From assembly GCF_000686885.1 (NCBI RefSeq), contig NZ_JMLU01000008.1:62001-126000 (forward strand): 64,000 nucleotides of DNA. Reading direction: 5' to 3'. Positions 42,212 to 52,267 of this stretch are shown one piece after another. Within the stretch, counting starts at the first letter, position 1, and each line of letters begins with the position of its first letter. Below the pieces are notes generated by a model. That model did not search any database and was not told the DNA's origin. It worked only from the letters and a program-made list of their open reading frames with translations. The position numbers were made by a program, and so were the translations under genes. Origin of the DNA: Flavobacterium sasangense DSM 21067 (GTDB lineage Bacteria; Bacteroidota; Bacteroidia; Flavobacteriales; Flavobacteriaceae).

Positions 42212-43651
42212 ATGGTTTTAAGTAGATTTTGGTTAGTAATATTTATATCGTCTATCTTTTTTATTGTATTCGGATTGTTTTCATCGCAATATTATTCTAT
42301 TGATTATGTTTTGAACGGGAAACAAGGCGAACCTCTTTTAATAGGTGAAAAATATTTAAAAGAAGTTCCGAAATTTGTTCAAGATAGTGTCCAAAAAGCG
42401 GAAGACAAAACATTCATTATCAATAAAAATGAAAAGGATGCAGACACAACTTATATTTACAACAATCAAACTGTAAAAATCTACAGCGGAAAACAAAAAG
42501 CAGATGGATTATTGCCAATGACCAAAAGCAGTTTGTTTGATTTGATTTTACCTTTAATCGCTTATTTATCTTTTTTCTGCGGAATAATGGAATTGCTAAT
42601 CATTTCTGGAGCATCGGAAAGATTGGCAAAAAGATTAAGTCCGTTGTTTGCAAAAGTTTTTCCTTCAATTCCTAAAAATCACGAATCGATTTCCTATATG
42701 ACATTGAATTTTTCTGCCAACTTCTTAGGATTGGATTCAGCCGCAACTCCGTTTGGATTAAAAGCGATGCAAAGTTTACAAGAATTAAATCCAGATAAAG
42801 ATAGAGCAAGTGATGCCCAAATCATGTTCATGTGTTTGCATGCTGCTGGTTTAACATTAATCCCAACATCCATTATTGGTTATCGCGCAGCTGAACACGC
42901 AGCAAATCCAGCCGATGTAATGTTACCTTGTATTATTACTTCTTTTGTTGGAACTATTGCCGCTTTTATTTTAGTGGGAATCAAACAAAAAGTAAACTTC
43001 AAAAGTGCTTCTTTATTAGCGGCTTTAATGGGAGTTATCGGAGCGATTGTGGGATTATTATTCTACGTAAACAGTTTGGATTTAATTGGAAAAAATTACT
43101 TCACTTCTAATCTTTCGGGACTACTTTTGATATTAATCATTGGTGGAACTTTGATATTTTCCTTTATTCAAGAGAAGAAATTCGTAGAACAAAAAACGAC
43201 TATTTTCGACACTTTTGTAGCGGGAGCGAACAACGGATTAAAAACCGGAGTTACCATTTTTCCTTATGTTATGGGAATGTTAGTAGCGATTTCCTTATTT
43301 AGAAACAGTGGCTTGTTTGAAATTATTGCCAACGGAATTTCCTTTTTATTTGCACATCTTGGAGTAGCTAAAGAAATCACTGATTCGCTTCCTGTGGCGA
43401 TGTTGCGTCCTTTTAGTTCTGGTGGATCACGAGGATTTATGATTGATGCGATGAAGCAATTTGGACCCGATTCATTAACCGGAAGACTAAGCTGTATTTT
43501 CCAATGTAGTGCCGAAACCACTTTCTATGTAATTGCGGTTTATTTTGGAAGTATCAACGTAAAAAATACGCGTTACACCTTGGGAATGATGCTTTTAGTG
43601 GATTTAATCTGTGTAATTACGGCGATTTTTGTGGCGAGTTGGTTTTTTTAA
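42212..43651 (+). CDS. Nucleoside-recognition (Gate) domain membrane protein
   Basis: 479 residues with about ten TM segments and an extracytoplasmic region of about 80 residues after the first helix (residues 25-105). Two Gate/SpmA-SpmB-like halves can be seen: S-F-F-C-G-I-M-E-L-L near 125 and F-V-A-G-A-N-N-G-L-K-T-G near 340; P-F-S-S-G-G-S-R-G-F is near 400. In Bacillus the two halves are separate SpmA and SpmB; here they are fused. The substrate is unknown; nucleoside transport is suggested for the family. Confidence 0.82.
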   Translation: MVLSRFWLVIFISSIFFIVFGLFSSQYYSIDYVLNGKQGEPLLIGEKYLKEVPKFVQDSVQKAEDKTFIINKNEKDADTTYIYNNQTVKIYSGKQKADGLLPMTKSSLFDLILPLIAYLSFFCGIMELLIISGASERLAKRLSPLFAKVFPSIPKNHESISYMTLNFSANFLGLDSAATPFGLKAMQSLQELNPDKDRASDAQIMFMCLHAAGLTLIPTSIIGYRAAEHAANPADVMLPCIITSFVGTIAAFILVGIKQKVNFKSASLLAALMGVIGAIVGLLFYVNSLDLIGKNYFTSNLSGLLLILIIGGTLIFSFIQEKKFVEQKTTIFDTFVAGANNGLKTGVTIFPYVMGMLVAISLFRNSGLFEIIANGISFLFAHLGVAKEITDSLPVAMLRPFSSGGSRGFMIDAMKQFGPDSLTGRLSCIFQCSAETTFYVIAVYFGSINVKNTRYTLGMMLLVDLICVITAIFVASWFF

Positions 43652-43728
43652 AGTATAGTAAATAACCAAAATTCATTTTCTCATTCCCATCAAAAATCCG
43701 TAACTTTACCTTTCAAAACATACACAAA

Positions 43729-45330
43729 ATGGACTTTTTATATCAAGACCCGTATCCAATTTTAAAAGACGATACACACTACAAAAAATTAACTTCTGAT
43801 TACGTAAAAGTTGAGCAACTTGGCGATAGAGAAATCTTAGTGGTGGATCCAAAAGGATTAGAATTATTAGCACAAGAAGCTATGGACGACGTTTCGTTTA
43901 TGTTGCGTTCGGCACATTTACAAAAACTAAGAAACATTATCGAAGACCCAGAAGCAACAGACAACGACCGTTTTGTGGCTTATAATTTATTACAAAACGC
44001 TGCTGTAGCTGTAGAAGGTCAATTGCCTTCTTGTCAAGATACTGGAACAGCCATTGTGGTTGCCAAAAAAGGTGAAAACGTTTACACAGGAGTTGATGAT
44101 GGCGAATGGTTGTCAAAAGGAATTTACAATACGTACCAAAATAAAAATCTTCGCTACTCGCAAATTGTTCCGATTTCGATGTTTGAAGAAAAAAACTCGG
44201 GTTCGAACTTACCAGCACAAATCGACATTTATGCAAAAAAAGGAAATTCGTATGAGTTCTTATTTTTAACAAAAGGTGGTGGTTCGGCAAACAAAACGTT
44301 TTTATATCAAAAGACAAAATCGCTGTTAAATGAAAAATCGTTAGACGAATTTGTTCGTGAGCGCATTATGGATTTAGGAACAGCGGCTTGTCCACCGTAT
44401 CACTTAGCTATTGTTATCGGTGGAACTTCTGCGGAAGCGAATTTAGCTGCGGTGAAAAAAGCTTCGGCAGGATATTATGACCATTTACCAACTTCTGGAA
44501 ATATGTCAGGTCAAGCGTTTCGCGATTTAGAATGGGAAAAAAGAGTGCAAATCATTTGTCAAGAAAGTCAAATTGGAGCCCAATTTGGTGGAAAATATTT
44601 AACGCATGATGTTCGTGTCATTCGTTTACCGCGTCATGCTGCATCTTGTCCAGTAGGAATGGGAGTTTCTTGTTCGGCAGATAGAAATATCAAAGGAAAA
44701 ATCACGAAAGATGGTATTTTCTTAGAGCAATTGGAAACGAATCCTGCTCAGTTTTTACCTGAAACAGCACCTCATTTAGAGCCAGCAGTAGAAATTGATT
44801 TAAACAAACCAATGCCAGAAATTTTAGCAGAATTATCAAAATATCCAATCAAAACGCGTTTAAAATTAAACGGAACTTTGATTGTGGCTCGTGATATTGC
44901 ACATGCAAAAATCAAAGAATTGTTAGACGCTGGAAAACCAATGCCAGAATATTTCAAAAATCACCCAGTATATTACGCTGGTCCAGCAAAAACTCCAGAC
45001 GGAATGCCATCAGGAAGTTTTGGACCAACCACCGCAGGAAGAATGGACGTTTATGTAGACGAATTCCAAGCGGCTGGTGGAAGCATGATTATGTTAGCCA
45101 AAGGAAACCGAAGCAAAGACGTAATGAACGCTTGTAAAAAACACGGCGGATTCTATTTAGGTTCGATTGGAGGCCCTGCTGCGATTTTAGCCAAAGAAAA
45201 CATCTTATCGGTTGAAGTGGTAGATTTCCCAGAATTAGGAATGGAAGCCGTAAGAAAAATTGAAGTGAAAGATTTCCCTGCTTTTATTATTACCGATGAT
45301 AAAGGGAATGATTTCTTTATGAATCTTTAG
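43729..45330 (+). CDS. Class I fumarate hydratase
   Basis: 533 residues, single-chain class I ([4Fe-4S]) type like E. coli FumA. Cluster cysteines in [14 protein letters not shown] and A-S-C-P-V-G-M; C-terminal T-T-A-G-R-M-D and G-G-P-A-A-I-L. Catalyses reversible hydration of fumarate to malate. It stands alone; a possible -7 box TAACTTTA is at 43701-43708. Confidence 0.95.
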   Translation: MDFLYQDPYPILKDDTHYKKLTSDYVKVEQLGDREILVVDPKGLELLAQEAMDDVSFMLRSAHLQKLRNIIEDPEATDNDRFVAYNLLQNAAVAVEGQLPSCQDTGTAIVVAKKGENVYTGVDDGEWLSKGIYNTYQNKNLRYSQIVPISMFEEKNSGSNLPAQIDIYAKKGNSYEFLFLTKGGGSANKTFLYQKTKSLLNEKSLDEFVRERIMDLGTAACPPYHLAIVIGGTSAEANLAAVKKASAGYYDHLPTSGNMSGQAFRDLEWEKRVQIICQESQIGAQFGGKYLTHDVRVIRLPRHAASCPVGMGVSCSADRNIKGKITKDGIFLEQLETNPAQFLPETAPHLEPAVEIDLNKPMPEILAELSKYPIKTRLKLNGTLIVARDIAHAKIKELLDAGKPMPEYFKNHPVYYAGPAKTPDGMPSGSFGPTTAGRMDVYVDEFQAAGGSMIMLAKGNRSKDVMNACKKHGGFYLGSIGGPAAILAKENILSVEVVDFPELGMEAVRKIEVKDFPAFIITDDKGNDFFMNL

Positions 45331-45364
45331 TTTAGAACAAAAAGAAAAGAAGCAAGAAAAAAGG

Positions 45365-45398
45365 AACCTGTGAGTTGAAAGACTTGCAGGTTTTTTAT
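45365..45398. terminator. Terminator after fumarase
   Basis: AACCTGTGAGT / ACTTGCAGGTT pairs over 11 bases with two G-U, then a T-run on the plus side. Confidence 0.8.
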
Positions 45399-45832
45399 TT
45401 AAAATAAGATTCTAATAACGTTATTGCCTTTTTGACTTTACTGTCAAATGTAAATTTAAAAATGACCATAAAAACAATCAAAAAAGGGAAAAACAATAAT
45501 ACTTGTTTATCTTGTGTTTTGAAATAAACAAAGCCTATAAAAAGAGGTTCTATCAAAATAATAATCCACAAAACTTTTTTTATCATTGCACTCAACTGAA
45601 ACTCTAAATCCATTTGATTGCCATGAATTTTTCCTGATATTTCAGGACGAAATTGTTCTCTTGGACCGTAATCAAAGGTTGGTTTAATGTTAATTTCTCC
45701 GCTCAAATTTACATTACCTTCAAAATCAAATTTAGAATTATCACGGAGAAAATTTTCAACCTTAGCTTGAAGAATTGCAATCATTTCTTCTTTTGAAAGA
45801 GTGGTTTTTATGATTTGTGATTTTTTGAACAT
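45395..45832 (-). CDS. Small membrane protein of unknown function
   Basis: 145 residues: N-terminal soluble part to about 85 with a beta-rich stretch (F-E-G-N-V-N-L-S-G-E-I-N), then two TM helices (about 88-105 and 112-130) and a charged tail. The start overlaps the stop of the upstream membrane gene by one base, so the two form a small coupled pair. No family recognised. Confidence 0.6.
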   Translation of the reverse strand: MFKKSQIIKTTLSKEEMIAILQAKVENFLRDNSKFDFEGNVNLSGEINIKPTFDYGPREQFRPEISGKIHGNQMDLEFQLSAMIKKVLWIIILIEPLFIGFVYFKTQDKQVLLFFPFLIVFMVIFKFTFDSKVKKAITLLESYFK

Positions 45833-46284
45833 TATTCCGAAATTTTTACTTCAATTATGCTGTCTTCTAACTTCTTATTTTTTATGTCATAATCAATCTC
45901 ATTGGGACTTTTAATTCTTTCTTCATTGTTTTTATCAATGACTTTGAGTTCTATTTGATTTGCATCAATATTTTCTTCTTTAGGCATATTTGTTTGTTCC
46001 AACACATGAATTGAGACGAACAAAACAATAAAAATAAGTGGGAAACAATTTATCAGATAAAACAAATTAAATACTACTTCTTTGAAATTTTTAGATGTAA
46101 GCTCAACATATCTACTGATGCCAATAACAATGAAAAAAAGATAAAAAATAAAAATAAAAACTGTAGCCTCTATTTTGCCAAAAAAAATAAAACTCAATAT
46201 AATTAATTGCAAAATCAAACTTAGTAAGGCAACAAATCTAATACTTGTTGAAAGCTTGTATTTTATTCTATCAAATATATTCAT
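45832..46284 (-). CDS. Membrane protein of unknown function, partner of downstream gene
   Basis: 150 residues with three TM helices in the first 105 residues and an acidic, Lys-rich soluble tail (E-E-N-I-D-A-N-Q-I-E; K-I-S-E at the end). Nine bases after the rlmI stop, so possibly in its operon. No known domain. Confidence 0.6.
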   Translation of the reverse strand: MNIFDRIKYKLSTSIRFVALLSLILQLIILSFIFFGKIEATVFIFIFYLFFIVIGISRYVELTSKNFKEVVFNLFYLINCFPLIFIVLFVSIHVLEQTNMPKEENIDANQIELKVIDKNNEERIKSPNEIDYDIKNKKLEDSIIEVKISE

Positions 46285-46293
46285 AACTAAGAA

Positions 46294-47457
46294 CTACTCC
46301 ACAAACAACACCAATCCTTTCAAATAATGACCTTCTGGATGGTAAATGTTCGTTGGGTGATCGGGACCTTGTTCTAATTTGTGTAAAACTCTTATGTTTC
46401 TTCCGGTTTCTATGGCTGCTGCGGCAACGGTGTTGTAGAACAAAACATCGTCAATAACTTGCGAACAAGAAAAGGTGAATAAAATTCCGTTTGGAGCTAA
46501 AGCTTTTAAACCTGCAATGTTTAAACGTTTGTAAGCTTGTGTTGCCGTGTGTTTGCTTTTGATGCTTTTAGCAAATGCGGGTGGATCTAAGACAATTACA
46601 TCATAAATTTGATGATTCTCTTTCATGAAGTTGAATACATCATCGGCAACTGCTTTATGATTGGCGTTTGGGAAATTTAATTCCATATTGCTTGCTGCTA
46701 AATCCACAGCTTTTTGAGAAATATCTACCGAAGTTACCAATTCAGCTCCAGCACTCATTGCGTAAATTGAAAATCCGCCTGTGTAGCAAAAGGTGTTTAG
46801 TACTTTTTTGCCTTTTGAAAATTCGCCTAGTAATTTTCGGTTTTCGCGTTGGTCTAAGAAAAAACCTGTTTTTTGACCTTCAACCCAATTTACCGAAAAC
46901 AAAATGTTGTTCTCTTTCGCAACTGCTTCTACTTTATTTCCGAATAAGAAATAATCAGTTCCTGTATTGGGTAAAGTTCCAGAACTTTTGCAATAAATAG
47001 TTTCGCAATACTCCGAAAAATTCGATTTTATAGCTTCTGCAATTTGTTCCATTTGAAGAAAAACTCCAGTAGAATGCGCTTGAATTACCCAATTTTTATC
47101 GTAATAATCAATAATTAATCCCGAAATTCCATCTCCTTCTCCGTGAATGACACGAAAAGCATTCGTAACTTCAAAATCCAATATTTGGGTACGTAAATAC
47201 CAAGCCGATTGTAGTTTGGCTGCCCAAAAATTCTCAGAAAAAGTTTCATCGCCAAACGTCAAAATACGAACTACAATACTTCCTTTGTCGCTGAAATATC
47301 CAGTTCCTAAATGATTGTTTTTCGAATCGACTACATCAACCATTTCGCCATCGTTAATTACACGACTCACACCGTAAACCGCACCACTAAAAATCCAAGG
47401 ATGACGACGTTGAATTGATTTTTCTTTACCTGATTTTAAAATTACTTTTGGGAACAT
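46294..47457 (-). CDS. rlmI: 23S rRNA (cytosine1962-C5)-methyltransferase RlmI
   Basis: 387 residues. N-terminal PUA-type domain (R-R-H-P-W-I-F-S-G-A), a central EEHEE-type domain, and a C-terminal Rossmann SAM methyltransferase with V-L-N-T-F-C-Y-T-G-G-F-S and V-I-V-L-D-P-P-A-F-A, plus catalytic Cys in F-S-C-S. It methylates C1962 of 23S rRNA. A typical length and arrangement for the family. Confidence 0.92.
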   Translation of the reverse strand: MFPKVILKSGKEKSIQRRHPWIFSGAVYGVSRVINDGEMVDVVDSKNNHLGTGYFSDKGSIVVRILTFGDETFSENFWAAKLQSAWYLRTQILDFEVTNAFRVIHGEGDGISGLIIDYYDKNWVIQAHSTGVFLQMEQIAEAIKSNFSEYCETIYCKSSGTLPNTGTDYFLFGNKVEAVAKENNILFSVNWVEGQKTGFFLDQRENRKLLGEFSKGKKVLNTFCYTGGFSIYAMSAGAELVTSVDISQKAVDLAASNMELNFPNANHKAVADDVFNFMKENHQIYDVIVLDPPAFAKSIKSKHTATQAYKRLNIAGLKALAPNGILFTFSCSQVIDDVLFYNTVAAAAIETGRNIRVLHKLEQGPDHPTNIYHPEGHYLKGLVLFVE

Positions 47458-47460
47458 ATT

Positions 47461-47610
47461 AATGTGTCAATTTGAAAATGTGTCAATGTGCCAATTTAAT
47501 TAGTCAATTTGAAAATGTGTCAATGTGCCAATTCTTATTATTGATTCATCAACTAATTGACACATTCTCTTATTGTCACATTGGCTTATTGCCTCATTGG
47601 CTCATTTTTT
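47461..47610. repeat. Palindromic repeat block, left of four-helix-bundle gene
   Basis: The unit TGTGTCAATGTGCCAATT with spacers TTTGAAAA occurs twice in the forward sense, and its complement (AATTGACACATT, then TTGGCTTATTGCCTCATTGG) follows after a 30-base loop, so the block can fold into a large hairpin. Its end (TTGCCTCATTGGCT) is shared with the right block. The last codons of the four-helix-bundle gene lie in it. Confidence 0.85.
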
Positions 47611-47962
47611 TAGTGGTTGAAATGATTTTATTTGTAATTTTTAATATGTCAAAAACCTCATTTAGTAATTCTTCTGAATTTGGATAATTTTCCAACTCAT
47701 TACAAAGGAATAACCAAAACTCGGTTTCATCGGCTTCTTTCATTGCAATTTTCATTTTATGAATGAAGTCAGCTTTACTTTCAGAATTTTGAGCTTCTTT
47801 GATGTTTGCTCCTATTGAAGTTCCTGATTTTAATAGTTGATTGGCGATTACATACTTTCTATCTTCTTCTAATTTTTCTGTGTATTGAACTACTTTTTTA
47901 GCAAATTCAAATGATTTTAAAAGAATTAAATTGTTTTTGTACTTTTCTTGAAATGTTATCAT
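47594..47962 (-). CDS. Four-helix-bundle protein, 23S rRNA IVS (S23) family
   Basis: 122 residues, all helical: F-E-F-A-K-K-V-V-Q-Y-T near residue 18, G-T-S-I-G-A-N-I-K-E-A near 48, K-M-K-I-A-M-K-E-A-D-E-T-E-F-W-L near 70. This is the S23/IVP family, first found inside 23S rRNA intervening sequences, but widespread as a free gene in Bacteroidota. Function unknown. It stands between two palindromic repeat blocks; the last residues M-S-Q and the stop are encoded in the left block. The whole unit may be a small mobile or amplified element. Confidence 0.88.
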   Translation of the reverse strand: MITFQEKYKNNLILLKSFEFAKKVVQYTEKLEEDRKYVIANQLLKSGTSIGANIKEAQNSESKADFIHKMKIAMKEADETEFWLFLCNELENYPNSEELLNEVFDILKITNKIISTTKKMSQ

Positions 47963-47978
47963 GGCTTATATATTTGTT

Positions 47979-48066
47979 TAATGTGTCGATTTTATAATGT
48001 GCCAATGTGTCAATTGAACTATAGTTAAGCAAATTGACACATTGACTAATTGCCTCATTGGCTAAT
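47979..48066. repeat. Palindromic repeat block, right of four-helix-bundle gene
   Basis: AATGTGTCAATT and AATTGACACATT form a perfect 12-bp inverted repeat with a 16-base loop (about 48004-48043), followed by TTGCCTCATTGGCT as in the left block. It ends at the stop codon of the CoA transferase B gene. Confidence 0.85.
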
Positions 48067-48718
48067 CGATTTTCATTTCTGGGATTTCTCCTTCAATGAT
48101 TAAATCTGCTTCTGTTGCTTTGATAATGTCTTCTACTGAAACACCTGGCGCACGTTCTAACAATTTGAATCCTTTTGGTGTGATTTCTAAAACCGCTAAT
48201 TCTGTAACGACTTTTTTCACACAACCAACACCGGTTAAAGGAAGCGTACATTTTTTCAAGATTTTCGATTCTCCTGCTTTATTTACGTGCATCATGGCTA
48301 CTATAATATTTTCTGCCGAAGCTACTAAATCCATAGCGCCACCCATTCCTTTTACCATTTTTCCTGGGATTTTCCAGTTGGCAATGTCTCCGTTTTCAGA
48401 AACTTCCATCGCTCCTAAAATCGTTAAATCTACTTTTTGCGCACGAATCATTCCGAAACTAAAAGCCGAATCAAAGAAACTTGCTCCTGGTAAAGTTGTA
48501 ATCGTTTGTTTACCTGCGTTGATGATATCCGCATCTTCTTCTCCTTCAAAAGGGAAAGGTCCCATACCTAATACTCCATTTTCCGATTGAAATTCAACTG
48601 AAATATCGGTGCGAACATAATTGGCAACTAAAGTTGGGATTCCGATTCCTAAGTTTACATAGTAACCGTCTTTCACCTCTTGTGCTATTCTTTTTGCTAT
48701 ATCTTCTTTTGATAACAT
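48062..48718 (-). CDS. scoB: 3-oxoacid CoA-transferase subunit B
   Basis: 218 residues from M-L-S-K-E-D-I-A-K-R; a start 8 codons earlier is possible. Conserved G-I-G-I-P-T-L-V-A-N, Q-S-E-N-G-V-L-G-M-G-P with the catalytic Glu, and G-G-A-M-D-L-V. With subunit A it moves CoA from succinyl-CoA to acetoacetate or a similar acid. Its stop lies in the repeat block at 48062. 41 bases downstream of scoA, the gap holding AAAAACTGAACACTGA. Confidence 0.93.
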   Translation of the reverse strand: MLSKEDIAKRIAQEVKDGYYVNLGIGIPTLVANYVRTDISVEFQSENGVLGMGPFPFEGEEDADIINAGKQTITTLPGASFFDSAFSFGMIRAQKVDLTILGAMEVSENGDIANWKIPGKMVKGMGGAMDLVASAENIIVAMMHVNKAGESKILKKCTLPLTGVGCVKKVVTELAVLEITPKGFKLLERAPGVSVEDIIKATEADLIIEGEIPEMKID

Positions 48719-48759
48719 AATTCTTTCTTTTTTACTGAACACTAAAAACTGAACACTGA

Positions 48760-49458
48760 TTACTTTTGACGAACTGTTCTTTGCTCAATTCTTTTCTCAA
48801 ATTTCTCCCCTTGGAAAATACGGTTTACCATAATTCCAGGAATGTGAATTTCGTTTGGATTTAAAGTTCCTGCTGGTACTAATTCTTCTACCTCAGCAAT
48901 AGTGATTTTTGCAGCACCTGCCATACAAGCGTTGAAATTACGAGCTGTTCCTTTGAAAATAAGATTTCCTGCTTCGTCACCTTTCCATGCTTTTACGATT
49001 GAAAAATCAGCTTTATATGCCAATTCCATTACGTGCATTTTTCCGTTGAATTCGCGAGTTTCTTTTCCTTCTGCTACTTCTGTTCCAAAACCTGCTGGGG
49101 TAAAGAATGCTGGAATTCCGGCTTGTGCAGCACGGCATTTTTCTGCTAAAGTTCCTTGAGGCGTTAGCTCTACTTCTAATTCACCTGAAAGCATTTGGCG
49201 TTCGAACTCAGCGTTTTCTCCCACATAAGAAGAAATCATTTTTTTGATTTGGCGTTTTTGTAATAGTAATCCCAATCCGAAATCATCCACACCTGCATTA
49301 TTTGAAATACAAGTTAAATTGGTTACATTTTTACGAACTAATTCAGCAATACTGTTTTCAGGAATTCCACAAAGACCAAAACCACCTAACATGATGGTTT
49401 GTCCGTCTTGAATTCCTTCTAATGCTTCTTGTACGTTATTAACTTTTCTAGAAATCAT
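48760..49458 (-). CDS. scoA: 3-oxoacid CoA-transferase subunit A
   Basis: 232 residues. Conserved [12 protein letters not shown] near residue 20, N-N-A-G-V-D-D-F-G near 53 and G-T-L-A-E-K near 117. Forms the heteromeric succinyl-CoA:3-ketoacid transferase with the next gene. Upstream gene, so translated first; 18 bases after PBP1A stop codon region on the same strand. Confidence 0.93.
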   Translation of the reverse strand: MISRKVNNVQEALEGIQDGQTIMLGGFGLCGIPENSIAELVRKNVTNLTCISNNAGVDDFGLGLLLQKRQIKKMISSYVGENAEFERQMLSGELEVELTPQGTLAEKCRAAQAGIPAFFTPAGFGTEVAEGKETREFNGKMHVMELAYKADFSIVKAWKGDEAGNLIFKGTARNFNACMAGAAKITIAEVEELVPAGTLNPNEIHIPGIMVNRIFQGEKFEKRIEQRTVRQK

Positions 49459-49476
49459 ATTTTGGTTTGTTGTTGT

Positions 49477-51768
49477 TTATAATCCGAATTCATCCATACT
49501 AGGTTCATCTGTTGGCACAGCTGTTGAATCCACTACTTTTTTAGGTGTCCAACAATCTACTTTGATAGATAAATTTTCTGGTTTTTCAAAAGGTTCTTTG
49601 GATACATCTAAATCGCTGTCTGCATAACATTTTTTCATGAAAATCCCCCAAATAGGTAATGCCATTGTAGCTCCTTGACCAAGTCTTGTTGCTCTAAAAT
49701 GGGCAGCTCGGTCTTCGTTTCCAACCCAAACTCCAGTGGCAAGATTTGGCACCATTCCGATAAACCATCCATCGGAATTATTTTGAGAAGTTCCTGTCTT
49801 TCCTGCAATTGGATTTCCAAAACTATAATCGTATTGGATGAAACCACCGCCACCATATTTCAATCGCGCTCCTGTTCCTGAACTGGTAACTCCTTCCATT
49901 AATTTTACAACGGCATAAGCGACATCTTTATTCACGACATCTTTTGTAACTGGCACTGGTTGGTCAATAACCACTCCGTTTTTATCTTCAATTTTGATGA
50001 TAAATGTTGGTTTTACATATACCCCTTGATTGGCAAATGTACTCATAGCACCAACCATCTGTTCCACAGTAATATCAACAGCACCTAATGCAATAGAAGG
50101 TTGCTCTGGAATATCAGAAGTAACTCCTAATTCTTTCGCCATATCCACAACTGCTTTTGGCCCTACTCTATCAATTAATTTAGCTGAAACCGTATTAATT
50201 GAGTTCGCTAATGCTTTTTGTAATGTAATGGTTCCTCTGTAATTGCCGTCGGAATTTTTTGGAGACCAATCAGCATCGATTCCCCATTTGCCTTTTGGCA
50301 TAGTGAAATAACTATCAATAATAGAATCACAAGGCGACATACCTAATTGTTCAATAGCTGTTGCATACAAGAATGGTTTAAAAGTAGAACCTACTTGTCT
50401 TGCTCCTTGCCCAACGTGATCGTATTGGAAATATTTGTAATTAACTCCTCCTACCCAAGCTTTGATATGACCACTTCTTGGTTCCATAGCCATCATACCT
50501 GTTTGCAACATGTGCTTGTAGTAAATAATGGAATCTGTTGGTTTCATGATAGTATCTTTTTCACCTTCATAGGTAAAGATTTTCATTTTTGCAGGCACAT
50601 CAAAAGATTTTAGAATTTCTTCTTCTGATTTTCCATTCAAGTCCATTTTTCTCCAACGCTCAGAATTTTTCTTAGCTTGCATCATGATTTGTTGCGTTTG
50701 CTCTGGAGTAATATCTACGAATGGTGCGTTTTCTTTTCCTTTTGCATTAATGAAGAATTCTTTTTGTAAGTTTTTCAAGTGCTCGGTTACCGCTTCCTCT
50801 GCATATTGTTGCATTTTGGAATCGATAGTCGTATAGATTTTTAGACCATCACGATACAAATCATATTCGGTTCCGTCTGGTTTTAAATGGTCTTTTACCC
50901 ATTTTTTCATGTAATCTCTTAAATATTCTCTAAAGTAAGTAGCACTTCCTTCGGAATGACTTTCCGGTCTAAAATCTAATTTAATTGGAAGTTTTCTTAG
51001 TTCTTCTTTTTTAGCTTCAGAAATTACGCCATTTTTCACCATTTGTCCTAAAACCGTATTTCTTCGGTCTAAAACTAATTTGGCTCTTTTTTTACGATTT
51101 GGATTATATAAAGATGGATTTTTTAACATCCCCACAAATAAAGCACCTTCTTCAATAGTTAAATCTTTTGGTTCTTTGTTCATATAAATTTTTGCTGCTG
51201 AACGAATTCCAACCGCTCCATTTACAAAATCTACTTGATTTAAGTATAGCGCAATGATTTCTTGTTTTGTATATTGACGTTCCAAACGGATTGCAATAAT
51301 CCATTCTTTTACTTTTTGAATTACCCTAAATAAAATAAATTTTGAACCTTCACCATGGAATAAGTTTTTAGCTAATTGTTGAGTAAGTGTACTTGCTCCT
51401 CCATCTCTACCTAATCGAACAACTGCACGTAAAGTTCCTTTGGCATCAATTCCTGAATGTTCGTAGAAACGCTCATCTTCTGTGGCAACTAACGCTTTTA
51501 CTAAATGTTGTGGTAATTCTTCATATTTTACAGGTGTTCTGTTTTCTTTAAAGAATTTTCCAATAACCACTCCATCCGAAGAAATAATTTCGGTTGCTAC
51601 ATTTGAATCTGGATTTTCTAAATCGTCAAATGAAGGCATTTTTCCGAAAAATCCCCATGATGCAAAAAGGAATAACAAAATTACTCCTAAAAATCCGTAG
51701 GCAAATAATTGCCAAAATTTTCTTTTATACTCTGAAAAATCGTTTGTATTTGCTTTTTTGGTAGCCAT
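49477..51768 (-). CDS. Penicillin-binding protein 1A, bifunctional
   Basis: 763 residues: TM helix about 16-40, glycosyltransferase GT51 domain (A-T-E-D-E-R-F-Y-E-H; T-L-T-Q-Q-L-A-K-N; A-L-Y-L-N-Q-V-D-F), and a transpeptidase domain with S-T-F-K-P-F (SxxK), S-I-N and K-T-G-T-S. It polymerises and cross-links peptidoglycan in the periplasm. In the same strand run as gldH and ricT, one base after gldH. Confidence 0.95.
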   Translation of the reverse strand: MATKKANTNDFSEYKRKFWQLFAYGFLGVILLFLFASWGFFGKMPSFDDLENPDSNVATEIISSDGVVIGKFFKENRTPVKYEELPQHLVKALVATEDERFYEHSGIDAKGTLRAVVRLGRDGGASTLTQQLAKNLFHGEGSKFILFRVIQKVKEWIIAIRLERQYTKQEIIALYLNQVDFVNGAVGIRSAAKIYMNKEPKDLTIEEGALFVGMLKNPSLYNPNRKKRAKLVLDRRNTVLGQMVKNGVISEAKKEELRKLPIKLDFRPESHSEGSATYFREYLRDYMKKWVKDHLKPDGTEYDLYRDGLKIYTTIDSKMQQYAEEAVTEHLKNLQKEFFINAKGKENAPFVDITPEQTQQIMMQAKKNSERWRKMDLNGKSEEEILKSFDVPAKMKIFTYEGEKDTIMKPTDSIIYYKHMLQTGMMAMEPRSGHIKAWVGGVNYKYFQYDHVGQGARQVGSTFKPFLYATAIEQLGMSPCDSIIDSYFTMPKGKWGIDADWSPKNSDGNYRGTITLQKALANSINTVSAKLIDRVGPKAVVDMAKELGVTSDIPEQPSIALGAVDITVEQMVGAMSTFANQGVYVKPTFIIKIEDKNGVVIDQPVPVTKDVVNKDVAYAVVKLMEGVTSSGTGARLKYGGGGFIQYDYSFGNPIAGKTGTSQNNSDGWFIGMVPNLATGVWVGNEDRAAHFRATRLGQGATMALPIWGIFMKKCYADSDLDVSKEPFEKPENLSIKVDCWTPKKVVDSTAVPTDEPSMDEFGL

Positions 51769-51769
51769 A

Positions 51770-52267
51770 CTATTTTATTTTTTCAATTCTTAATCCTAAT
51801 TCTGTAATTCCATTCAGTTCTGACACTCCATCAACTTTTCCTGTCTCTCTCACCGCCTGAACTACCTCAACATTATATTTTCCTGCTCTACTAAATTTGA
51901 AATTCTTCAAATACCACAACTTACTTTCCTTCACATCTGAAAAACCTTCGCCTAATAGAGTTCCATCTGGGTTTGCCATTAAATACTCTAATGTATCTAC
52001 TTTAATGGTTGGTTTTTTCCCTGGCTCTTTCATAGTAACAATCAAATACATGTTATTGAAAGGATAATCATTGTTGTTTCTCACATTTAAAAATAAATGA
52101 TACGGATTCACCGTGTCTTTCTGCTCAAATGCGAAACGCAAGGTGTCTGATTTTTTCCAAGAACCGCCTAACTCTTTGTATTCACTGAAAAATTGCTTTT
52201 CATCGCAAGAGAAAAAAAGCACAGTGAATAGCATTAACCCAATAAATTTAGTCTTTTTTAGGAACAT
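51770..52267 (-). CDS. gldH: Gliding motility lipoprotein GldH
   Basis: 165 residues from M-F-L-K-K-T-K-F-I-G-L-M; a longer frame to 52330 lies in the ricT gene and would spoil the signal peptide. Lipobox F-F-S-C. The mature part starts D-E-K-Q-F-F-S-E-Y and is beta-rich, as in F. johnsoniae GldH, needed for gliding and linked to type IX secretion. It overlaps the end of ricT by 20 bases, so is probably coupled to it. Confidence 0.9.
   Translation of the reverse strand: MFLKKTKFIGLMLFTVLFFSCDEKQFFSEYKELGGSWKKSDTLRFAFEQKDTVNPYHLFLNVRNNNDYPFNNMYLIVTMKEPGKKPTIKVDTLEYLMANPDGTLLGEGFSDVKESKLWYLKNFKFSRAGKYNVEVVQAVRETGKVDGVSELNGITELGLRIEKIK

Noticed and set aside
47461..48066. CRISPR array
   Set aside because: Repeats are of unequal length, partly inverted, with no regular spacers and no cas genes.
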